Origin: Desulfurococcales archaeon
GTDB lineage: Archaea; Thermoproteota; Thermoprotei_A; Sulfolobales; NBVN01
Length of the DNA: 8,491 nt
NCBI GenBank assembly: GCA_021158735.1
Contig: JAGGUC010000077.1
Location: 1-8,491 of the forward strand
Reading direction: 5' to 3'
This document shows, in pieces, positions 1 through 5,166 of this stretch (position 1 is its first letter; each line of letters opens with the position of its first letter). Made by a program: the position numbers and the translations under genes. Below the pieces are notes generated by a model. It was given only the letters and a program-made list of their open reading frames with translations. It was not told the origin of the DNA and did not search any database.

Positions 1-2
1 CC

Positions 3-995
3 ACACTAATATCGGCCTCACTCATCCACTACATCGGTGAGGAAATACAGAATGAAATGAGGTACGCTGGAGGAGGTGAAGGGGGAGGCGAGCTAAATGA
101 GGAAGAAGTCATCAGTAAGATCGTTGATAGAGCTGTTAAGAACGTTAAAGAAGATATGGGTGTAATTAAAAGCATGAGAAGGTTAATATCTGAAGGTACG
201 CAGCCAGGGAGAGGCACAGTACTTGACTTAGAGGAAAGCGGTGACGAAGTAATTAGATTAGCTAGGAACACAGATGTTAGAAAGTTAATGAATATTATAT
301 CCCTCATACCAGACCTCATGCGTAAATTTAAGAGAAAAGTAAGTAAGTCAAGTAAAGGGGAGTTCATAGGCTATGAGGTAGGGTCTGACGTAGAACGTAT
401 AGTTCCTACAGAGTTGCTCTTACCGAAGATCTACTTTAGGGTTAAATTGGTGGAGGGTAAGATACTCCTCTATGATAAGGTGTTGCCCAAGTCGTTCGGC
501 CCGTTCTACGTGCTTGTCGATAAGTCAGGCAGTATGGAGGGAGAGAAAATGAAGTGGGCTAAAGCAACAGCCATAGCCATGTTTCTTAGAGCTAGGAAAG
601 AAAGAAGAGACTTCTACCTGAGGTTTTTTGATGGTCTTCCACACCCTCTAGTTAAGGTACCCAAGCGCATGAAGCCTGACATTATCATAACACTGGTCAA
701 GTATTTAGCTAGGGTACGTGGGGGCGGAGGCACAGACATAACCAGAGCCATAGTAACGGCATGCGACGACCTATCTGAAGGTGTTGTCAAGGGCCCTGCT
801 GACATAATCATCATTACCGACGGTGAGGACAGGGTGTCTGATAGAGTCATTGCTAAAAAACTCAAGTCAGTTGATGCTAGACTGATAACAGTCATGATAA
901 TAGGAGAGAACAGCGACCTAAGAAGACTCAGCTATAAGTACTTCAGGGCCATTAAGCTGAGTCAGAGCGAGATCCTTCAAGTTGTTGAGGCGTAA
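3..995 (+). CDS. VWA-domain protein with intact MIDAS (5' partial)
   Basis: This is the C-terminal part of a von Willebrand factor A protein. The reading frame is open from base 3 with protein-like residues (ending IGEEIQNE) before the first ATG at 57. That ATG has no well-spaced Shine-Dalgarno, so it is probably internal and the true start lies upstream of the window. A Gly/Glu-rich linker (GGGEGGGE) and a charged helical region precede the VWA fold. The metal-ion-dependent adhesion site is complete: DKSGS (DxSxS) at about 519-533, Thr in GGGGTD at about 732, and Asp in ITDGED at about 819. There is no signal peptide or membrane segment in the visible part. In archaea such CoxE-like VWA proteins often pair with a MoxR-type AAA+ ATPase and act as a metal-dependent protein-binding partner in complex assembly; that ATPase, if present, would be to the left. 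The last 44 bp overlap the 3' end of the opposing GTPase gene. The substrate is unknown. Confidence 0.9.
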   Translation, partial: TLISASLIHYIGEEIQNEMRYAGGGEGGGELNEEEVISKIVDRAVKNVKEDMGVIKSMRRLISEGTQPGRGTVLDLEESGDEVIRLARNTDVRKLMNIISLIPDLMRKFKRKVSKSSKGEFIGYEVGSDVERIVPTELLLPKIYFRVKLVEGKILLYDKVLPKSFGPFYVLVDKSGSMEGEKMKWAKATAIAMFLRARKERRDFYLRFFDGLPHPLVKVPKRMKPDIIITLVKYLARVRGGGGTDITRAIVTACDDLSEGVVKGPADIIIITDGEDRVSDRVIAKKLKSVDARLITVMIIGENSDLRRLSYKYFRAIKLSQSEILQVVEA

Positions 996-1767
996 TGTAG
1001 AAGACTATTTTACCGTCTAGGTAGTCTCTTATTACAGCCTTAGCAGCTTCATGAAGTATTGGCTCACCATCTTTCCTGTACACCCAACCCCTCTTCCTGG
1101 CAAGCTCAGCTAAAATCTCACCAGGAACCCTAGACTCGATACCGTAAGCTTGAAGGAAGGCGTATGGATTGTACTTAAGCACTTTATTAATTAACTTTAG
1201 TGCGACAGCAACAGGGTTATCTAGTTTATCGACAGGTCTAGACCTAATAATACTTTCTACATCCTTACCATCTGGTGGGACGAGCCCGGGCGTATCAATC
1301 ATGTAAATATTCCCTCCTATCTTAAACAACTGCGACTTCCTAGTATATCCGGGCGTCCCAGGATATGGTGATGTACTAGCTGAGTGTCTGCCCTTAAGCG
1401 TATTTATTAGGGTTGACTTACCAACCTTCGGAATACCGAAAACACTGACAGTAAGGGGTGACTTATCCCTGACAACATCTTTAACGGTCTTTCTGAGTAT
1501 GCGTGTGCCTAAGCGCTTCCTCGCTGATATATAAACCGCTCTAACACCTTCATATTCTTCAAAGTACCTCCTCCATGACTCACTCACCCTAAGAGGAATC
1601 AGGTCAGCTTTATTTAGCACTACAACTACAGGCACGCCCTTATTGCTTGCTAAGGCCTCGAGTTTCCTACTTCTTGTAGATATAGGATCTCTGATATCAA
1701 CTACCTCCAACGCCACATCACACATCTCAAGAAGCTCCCGCACTAAACGCCAACTAGCTAGCCTCAC
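952..1767 (-). CDS. Circularly permuted GTPase, RbgA/YlqF family (ribosome assembly)
   Basis: The G motifs occur in permuted order G4-G5-G1-G2-G3, the hallmark of the YlqF/YawG GTPases. Counting from the start chosen here, they are NKAD at about 52-55 (G4), SAR at about 81 (G5), the P-loop GIPKVGKST at about 111-119 (G1), TPGYT at about 138-142 (G2) and DTPG at about 158-161 (G3). The N-terminal VVDIRDP is a variant of the family's DAR motif. Relatives act in large-ribosomal-subunit maturation; that role here is inferred from family. The frame can be extended to a GTG at 1821, but that codon directly follows a stop and lacks a Shine-Dalgarno. The GTG at 1767 has GGAAGTGAT 4 nt upstream and a TATA box (1802-1808) about 38 nt upstream, and it starts the protein (RLASWRLVREL) where relatives begin. 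It gives 271 aa. The gene converges with and overlaps the VWA gene by 44 bp. Confidence 0.9.
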   Translation of the reverse strand: MRLASWRLVRELLEMCDVALEVVDIRDPISTRSRKLEALASNKGVPVVVVLNKADLIPLRVSESWRRYFEEYEGVRAVYISARKRLGTRILRKTVKDVVRDKSPLTVSVFGIPKVGKSTLINTLKGRHSASTSPYPGTPGYTRKSQLFKIGGNIYMIDTPGLVPPDGKDVESIIRSRPVDKLDNPVAVALKLINKVLKYNPYAFLQAYGIESRVPGEILAELARKRGWVYRKDGEPILHEAAKAVIRDYLDGKIVFYITPQQLEGSRSDSA

Positions 1768-1801
1768 TATTATCACTTCCCATAACACTGCATTATCAGG
1801 C

Positions 1802-1808
1802 TTTATAA
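1802..1808. promoter_or_regulatory. TATA box apparently shared by divergent sRNA and GTPase genes
   Basis: The box reads TTTATAA on the plus strand and TTATAAA on the minus strand, so it is nearly symmetric. On the plus strand its centre is about 26 nt before the expected 5' end of the C/D sRNA (C box at 1833). On the minus strand it is about 38 nt before the GTG start of the GTPase at 1767, leaving a leader of roughly 13 nt that carries GGAAGTGAT. Use of the box in both directions is inferred from spacing only. Confidence 0.6.
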
Positions 1809-1828
1809 CGCTAGCAGACACTTAGTAA

Positions 1829-1886
1829 TGGCATGATGTAAGCGCTCTTCGCTGACACGTGATGATAAGTCCCATTACTGATGTTA
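1829..1886 (+). ncRNA. C/D box sRNA (2'-O-methylation guide)
   Basis: All four boxes are present in order and at archaeal spacing: C box ATGATGT at 1833-1839 (one mismatch to RTGATGA), a 12-nt guide at 1840-1851, D' box CTGA at 1852-1855, a 3-nt spacer, C' box GTGATGA at 1859-1865, a 12-nt guide at 1866-1877, and D box CTGA at 1878-1881. Such RNAs assemble with L7Ae, Nop5 and fibrillarin and methylate the target nucleotide opposite the fifth guide base before D or D'. The predicted targets, as RNA, are CGAAGAGCGCUU (Gm at the fifth base) for D' and UAAUGGGACUUA (Gm at the fifth base) for D. I do not recognise which rRNA or tRNA carries them. A TATA box sits about 26 nt upstream of the expected 5' end. 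The outer ends are approximate, and the terminal pairing (UAA with UUA) is weak, as is common in archaea. Confidence 0.78.
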
Positions 1887-1891
1887 TAAAA
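1884..1891. promoter_or_regulatory. Second TATA-like sequence with no assigned transcript
   Basis: TATAAAAG follows the sRNA D box and is a good box A sequence on the plus strand, but nothing recognisable starts about 26 nt downstream (near 1914). Read on the minus strand as CTTTTATA, it could start an RNA near 1862, antisense to the sRNA, running into the GTPase gene. It may also be chance in AT-rich spacer, or part of the sRNA 3' end. The stretch from 1892 to 2015 holds no gene I can support. Confidence 0.25.
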
Positions 1892-2015
1892 GAGCTATAT
1901 TTAGGTAGCGCTCACTCCATTAAAGTACATAATTTAAGACTAAACTACCGAGCCTTCCTAATTCTACTTTCTCTTAAGTACTACTAACTCTACTCTAATT
2001 AAGACAAATATAGTG

Positions 2016-2127
2016 TGGCGCCGGGGGCGGGATTTGAACCCGCGCGGGGATTCCCCCACCGGCTCTCCGCGCCGGCAGGGTGTCTAGCTTAGCAGGCCGG
2101 CGCCCTACCAGGCTAGGCGACCCCGGC
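2016..2127 (-). tRNA. tRNA-Ser(GCU), intron-containing, CCA encoded
   Basis: The gene reads AGC and AGU serine codons. The acceptor stem GCCGGGG pairs with CCCCGGC, followed by discriminator G (the usual archaeal serine base) and a genomically encoded CCA. The D stem is GCC/GGC with a GG in the loop. The anticodon stem CCGGC/GCCGG closes a loop whose anticodon GCT lies at 2093-2091. The T arm is GCGGG-TTCAAAT-CCCGC. The long variable arm (GGGG/CCCC hairpin) marks a class II tRNA, as expected for serine. The gene is 112 nt; removal of the 25-nt intron leaves 87 nt including CCA. A TATA box sits 26-31 nt upstream. There is no sign of an integrated element at its 3' end. Confidence 0.95.
2065..2089 (-). 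other. tRNA-Ser intron (25 nt) with canonical bulge-helix-bulge
   Basis: The intron lies between tRNA positions 37 and 38, the commonest archaeal site. The splice motif is complete. The outer helix is the anticodon stem. The central 4-bp helix pairs loop bases C32, U33, G34 and C35 with the intron sequence GCGG (one G-U pair). The 5' bulge is UA|A and the 3' bulge is AG|A, each cut after its second base. An inner helix begins GCU with GGC. This is the substrate form for the archaeal tRNA splicing endonuclease EndA. A 12-nt intron ending at an earlier GCCGG copy was considered and rejected. Confidence 0.9.
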
Positions 2128-2152
2128 TCCTCTCATAGATTTTTATGTTAGG

Positions 2153-2158
2153 TTATAA
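2153..2158 (-). promoter_or_regulatory. TATA box of tRNA-Ser
   Basis: TTATAA lies 26-31 nt upstream of the first tRNA base at 2127, the standard archaeal box A distance. It sits in the short gap after the ferredoxin stop codon, so the tRNA can be transcribed independently of the KaiC-like/ferredoxin unit upstream. Confidence 0.65.
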
Positions 2159-2176
2159 GTGTTAATCCCGATCTCC

Positions 2177-2398
2177 TTATAGTACTTTATGAACCTCTAT
2201 TGAAAGTCCATCATCGAGTAGCTCAGTCTTTATCGATCCTTGAGGACAGAGAACCTCGCAGGCCCTGCAGTAGATGCACCTCTCCTCACGTACTCTAATC
2301 TCACTGCCCTCCAGTACGAATACTTCCGTAGGGCAGTAACGGACGCACAGACCGCACTTAGTGCATAACTCCCTGTTTAAGTGTATTTTAACTTGCAA
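2177..2398 (-). CDS. 2[4Fe-4S] ferredoxin
   Basis: This is a 73-aa bacterial-type ferredoxin with two full CxxCxxCxxxCP motifs: Cys12, 15, 18 and 22 followed by Pro, and Cys41, 44, 47 and 51 followed by Pro. Each should bind one [4Fe-4S] cluster, with ligands exchanged between motifs as in the family fold. It is cytoplasmic, with no signal peptide or transmembrane segment. The start is TTG, 2 nt after the TAA of the KaiC-like ATPase gene, with AAGGTG about 10 nt upstream inside that gene's end. This implies translational coupling and a shared transcript. The electron donor and acceptor are unknown. The tight link to a KaiC-like ATPase suggests the pair works together, which is inference. Confidence 0.92.
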   Translation of the reverse strand: MQVKIHLNRELCTKCGLCVRYCPTEVFVLEGSEIRVREERCIYCRACEVLCPQGSIKTELLDDGLSIEVHKVL

Positions 2399-2400
2399 CC

Positions 2401-3204
2401 TTATGTCGCACCTTGCTGCAACCCACCTATAGCCTCCTTAAGCCTCGCCTTTACCAATGCCGCCAGCTTACTCTGATCAACCAGTCTTATACCTTCCGAG
2501 ATGATTACATATGGCATCCATAAGGGATTAGTTGGGACGCCCCGCATCTTCTTCACCATCAACTGCTTGAGTGGTATCCCCATCTCCTGTAGATTAGGTT
2601 CTATTCTAGTCTCAATCAATCCATCCACAAGGTACTCGAGGTGTGCCCTAAGCTCCATAAGTGCGTCGGTTGTGGTGTGCAACGTAAAGAACGTAGCTAT
2701 TGCCCTACCCTTAGACACTATTGCTCTAACCGACTTAACAAACTCCAGAACCTGAGTTATATCAAGCTTAAACATAAGTTCATTTAACGAGTCAATGATT
2801 ACGCAACCTCTATTCTCAATTTTATGTTCTTCAAGCAGTTCATTGATTGTATAAAGCGTTCTGCTCGGATCCTCGGGCCTTACCTCCTTAACTACCCCCT
2901 TTATTGGTTTTCTTAAAGAACCTAGTCTGAAGGAAAATCCATCTACGATCTTTAAGAGCCCCTGATCTACGTACTTGACCGGGTCCCACTTGAAACTCCT
3001 GAAAAGCTCCAGCAACGCTTCCGGAGAGTCGTCGAAAGTTACGTAAACCACCTCCTCACCACGAGATAGGAAGCTGTGAGCAACATGAGTTAGGATAACT
3101 GACTTCCCTGTCCCCGCAGGTCCCGAGATAATTATTGTTGATGAACGCATAATACCCTCAGGCAAAGCCATATCAAGCGGGGGAATACCTAAACTTACCT
3201 TTAT
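2401..3204 (-). CDS. KaiC/RAD55-like ATPase (RecA superfamily), likely ATA start
   Basis: This is a single KaiC-type RecA-fold domain of 267 aa. Counting from the proposed start, a SLGIPPLDMALPEG segment (the family's TGIPxLDxxLxGG region) at about 4-17 leads into Walker A GPAGTGKS at 28-35. FDDSP at about 57 stands where KaiC proteins carry paired acidic catalytic residues, usually EE. Walker B VIID ends at about 138. The first ATG (3171) falls inside the conserved N-terminal segment and has no Shine-Dalgarno, and no ATG, GTG or TTG occurs upstream in frame. The ATA at 3204 has AGGTGG 6 nt upstream and a TATA box centred about 38 nt upstream, matching neighbouring genes. Relatives couple ATP binding to signalling or DNA-related roles; the specific function is unknown. 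It is the first gene of a two-gene unit with the ferredoxin. Function by family is confident; the exact start is less so. Confidence 0.85.
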   Translation of the reverse strand: MKVSLGIPPLDMALPEGIMRSSTIIISGPAGTGKSVILTHVAHSFLSRGEEVVYVTFDDSPEALLELFRSFKWDPVKYVDQGLLKIVDGFSFRLGSLRKPIKGVVKEVRPEDPSRTLYTINELLEEHKIENRGCVIIDSLNELMFKLDITQVLEFVKSVRAIVSKGRAIATFFTLHTTTDALMELRAHLEYLVDGLIETRIEPNLQEMGIPLKQLMVKKMRGVPTNPLWMPYVIISEGIRLVDQSKLAALVKARLKEAIGGLQQGAT

Positions 3205-3237
3205 GGTAAACCACCTACGATAAATTAGATAGCCAAC

Positions 3238-3246
3238 AAATATAAA
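3238..3246 (-). promoter_or_regulatory. TATA box of the KaiC-like/ferredoxin unit
   Basis: TTTATATTT on the minus strand is centred at about 3242. Transcription would begin near 3216, just at or before the AGGTGG at 3216-3211, so the only usable start for the ATPase downstream that keeps its N-terminus is the ATA at 3204. It is back to back with the promoter of the DUF296 gene. Confidence 0.6.
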
Positions 3247-3286
3247 TTGTCAGTCTCACCGCACGTAAGCCGTAAAAGAAAAACTG

Positions 3287-3294
3287 TTTTATTA
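3287..3294 (+). promoter_or_regulatory. TATA-like box of the DUF296/FAD oxidoreductase unit
   Basis: TTTTATTA is centred about 36 nt before the GTG at 3326. The predicted start site near 3316 leaves a leader of roughly 10 nt containing GTGAG, a partial anti-Shine-Dalgarno match. It lies about 45 bp from the oppositely directed TATA box at 3238-3246. Confidence 0.5.
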
Positions 3295-3325
3295 TCTAAC
3301 TACACTGTTGATATTGTGAGAAGCC

Positions 3326-3718
3326 GTGAAGGTTATTCCTGTCATGGTACCTAAAAGTGCTAACCCAATAAAATACTTAATTGATAAGATCAAGAGTGAG
3401 GGGCTGGTCGGAGGTTTCGTAATTGGCATTGGGACCTTCAAGAGAGCTAAGATAGGGATCCTTAAGAACGGAACCTATGACGTAAAGGAGGTGAGGGGGA
3501 GAGAGAACTACATGCTTGAAGTAACCTCCCTCCTAGGCAATTACATGAGGGTGGGTGAGGACGTAAGCATACATTTACACGTTACCTTAACTAGTTCTCA
3601 TAATGAGGCGTTAGGAGGTCATTTAGTAGAGGCTGAAGTAGGTGCCCTACTAGAGGTTGCTCTAATAGAGGTTGGAGACCTCAGTGAGGTGTTTGCTCAT
3701 AGAGTGAAATCGACATGA
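3326..3718 (+). CDS. PPC/DUF296 domain protein
   Basis: This 130-aa protein is essentially one PPC (plants and prokaryotes conserved, DUF296) domain. The signature is visible: HLHVTL at 83-88, followed by the glycine-rich GGHL at 97-100 and the hydrophobic strand GALLEVALIEV. His83, His85 and His99 correspond to the putative metal-binding histidines of the prokaryotic proteins, which form trimers. In plants the domain occurs in AT-hook DNA-binding proteins. No AT-hook is present here and the prokaryotic role is not settled. The start is GTG with a TATA box about 36 nt upstream. Its TGA stop overlaps the ATG of the following FAD oxidoreductase (ATGA), so the two are translationally coupled and probably act in one process, unknown at present. 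Confidence 0.85.
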   Translation: MKVIPVMVPKSANPIKYLIDKIKSEGLVGGFVIGIGTFKRAKIGILKNGTYDVKEVRGRENYMLEVTSLLGNYMRVGEDVSIHLHVTLTSSHNEALGGHLVEAEVGALLEVALIEVGDLSEVFAHRVKST

Positions 3719-5079
3719 AGCATTACCGGGTATGCATTGTTGGGGGTGGGCTCTCCGGTTTAACAGCCGCATATTACCTACTTAGGGAGGGAGTTCGCAA
3801 TGTAGTAATAATTGAATCTAATAGCCATGCTGGAGGCCTATTAAGGAGTGAGAAAGTAGGCGACTACTTATTTGACATCGGCGGCTCACACATAATGTTT
3901 TCAAGAAATTACAGAGTACTTAGTGAAATGCTCAGCCTGCTTACCGATGATTACGTAGCACACAGAAGAAATACTAAGATATACTACAAAGGCTTATTCG
4001 TTAAGTACCCCTTCGAGAACGGCCTAGGGCAGCTTCCACCAATTGAGAGGTATGAGTGCCTGAAGGAACTGATTAATACTTACATCATGAGGATTAAGGG
4101 CGAGTTAAAAGAGCCTGAGAACTTCTATGAGTGGATCCTGTACGTGTTTGGGAAATCAATAGCCGAAAAATACCTCATACCATATAATGAGAAGCTGTGG
4201 AAGGTGGACTTGCGTGAAATAACTCTTGACTGGGTGAGGGGTAGAGTACCTAATCCACCTTTAGAAGACGTAATTAAGGCTGCGACAGGTATTGAAGTAG
4301 AGGGTTACAAGCATCAACTCTTCTTCTACTACCCGGTCAGTGGAATTGAGTCATTAGCCAAGTCATTAATAAGTAGGATAGTTAGGTTAGGTGGGGAGTT
4401 AAGGTATTCATCTCCAGCAGTTACTATCAGGCCCTGCAGTAGAAGCGATAAAATAAAAAACATTGAACTTCCCGAAGATGAGCTGGCATGCTCATGCGTG
4501 ATATATACAGCACCACTAAGTGATATGAGGCTTCTCAAGTATGTGGTTAGCTCTGAGATAGCTCGAGGAGTAAGTAAACTCAGAAGCATACCTCTCTCGG
4601 TTGTAGGGGTGGGGCTGAGTAGGCCTATTAAACCGATCCACTGGATGTACTTTCCAGATAGGAATACGGTCTTCCACAGAGTAGCTGTACTTAGTAATTA
4701 CTCACCACGCACAGCACCTACCGGGGGTTCGGCACTAATAGCTGAGGTATCATTCCCTGATGTGGATTCCATGCTCTCCGCTAATGAGGACAGGTTAGTC
4801 AGGAGAGTAACGGAAGGACTTGAGTCTGCAGGACTAATAAAGTCAATTAAAGATGTAGAGACCGCACGAGTGTGGAGGTGGAGGCACGCATACGTCCTCT
4901 ATGACAGGCTCAGGCGTTCTATACTGCCCAAAGTGAGGGCTGAGTTGATCAGCCAAGGTATTTTCCTGCATGGCAGGTTCGGTAGCTGGGAGTACCTCAA
5001 TATGGATGCAGTCTTTATGAAGTCCAAGGAACTAACTAAATACGTCATCAAATACCTACAGGAGATCCAACACAAATAA
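3715..5079 (+). CDS. FAD-dependent oxidoreductase, protoporphyrinogen oxidase/UDP-galactopyranose mutase-like
   Basis: This 454-aa protein opens with a dinucleotide-binding fold: GGGLSG at 10-15, the acidic residue ending strand 2 in IIES (Glu34), then AGGLL at about 38-42. The segment PYNEKLWKVDLREITLDWVR (about 158-177) and the C-terminal GRFGSWEYLNMDAV (about 420-433) are typical of the flavin amine oxidase superfamily branch that includes HemY-like and UDP-galactopyranose mutase-like enzymes. It is soluble, with no clear transmembrane segment. Database names such as protoporphyrinogen oxidase would be unsafe: no haem gene is nearby, and the GRxG...NMD ending resembles sugar-mutase-like relatives. 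It is co-transcribed with the DUF296 gene through an ATGA overlap. It is the only gene in the window with a visible, supported ATG start. Superfamily is sure; substrate is not. Confidence 0.88.
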   Translation: MKHYRVCIVGGGLSGLTAAYYLLREGVRNVVIIESNSHAGGLLRSEKVGDYLFDIGGSHIMFSRNYRVLSEMLSLLTDDYVAHRRNTKIYYKGLFVKYPFENGLGQLPPIERYECLKELINTYIMRIKGELKEPENFYEWILYVFGKSIAEKYLIPYNEKLWKVDLREITLDWVRGRVPNPPLEDVIKAATGIEVEGYKHQLFFYYPVSGIESLAKSLISRIVRLGGELRYSSPAVTIRPCSRSDKIKNIELPEDELACSCVIYTAPLSDMRLLKYVVSSEIARGVSKLRSIPLSVVGVGLSRPIKPIHWMYFPDRNTVFHRVAVLSNYSPRTAPTGGSALIAEVSFPDVDSMLSANEDRLVRRVTEGLESAGLIKSIKDVETARVWRWRHAYVLYDRLRRSILPKVRAELISQGIFLHGRFGSWEYLNMDAVFMKSKELTKYVIKYLQEIQHK

Positions 5080-5127
5080 CTTATTTTAAGAATAATATTT
5101 ACGTCTACTATTAAAGCAAGTATTAAA

Positions 5128-5134
5128 GTATATA
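5128..5134 (+). promoter_or_regulatory. TATA box of the DNA polymerase gene
   Basis: GTATATA is centred about 36 nt before the TTG at 5167, predicting transcription from about 5157 and a 10-nt leader with GGTG at 5158-5161. A second candidate, TTTTATTA at 5137-5144, would give a leaderless RNA. The 5080-5166 gap after the FAD gene otherwise holds only AT-rich sequence, with short T runs that could end the upstream transcript. Confidence 0.6.
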
Positions 5135-5166
5135 GGTTTTATTACGAGTTATTTGTTGGTGCAATA

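Noticed and set aside
57..59. ATG at 57 as the true start of the VWA protein.
   Set aside because: The frame stays open to the window edge with protein-like sequence, and the nearest GGTGAG is 15 nt away, too far.
29..895. Reverse-strand open frames opposite the VWA gene (29-367 and 614-895).
   Set aside because: They are Ser/Thr/Leu-rich low-complexity shadows of a well-supported domain protein, with no motifs.
1768..1821. GTPase start at the GTG at 1821.
   Set aside because: It directly follows an in-frame stop, lacks a Shine-Dalgarno, adds 18 residues with no family counterpart, and lies upstream of the TATA-predicted transcript start.
1841..1913. AGCGCTC repeated at 1841-1847 (inside the sRNA guide) and 1907-1913.
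   Set aside because: Seven bases is too short to separate from chance, and the second copy has no C or D boxes around it.
1892..2015. Possible second sRNA or small ORF between the sRNA and tRNA-Ser.
   Set aside because: There is no TGATGA/CTGA pair on either strand and no ORF with a convincing ribosome-binding site.
2073..2095. A 12-nt tRNA intron using the first downstream GCCGG as the 3' anticodon stem.
   Set aside because: It leaves a variable region of about 28 nt, too long for tRNA-Ser, and gives no proper bulge-helix-bulge. The 25-nt intron fits every element.
2016..2176. Integration (att) site of a mobile element at the tRNA-Ser gene.
   Set aside because: There is no repeat of the tRNA 3' end, integrase or other mobile-element gene in the window.
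4329..4589. Reverse-strand open frame inside the FAD oxidoreductase gene.
   Set aside because: It is antisense to a conserved coding region, and no promoter or recognisable protein feature is present.
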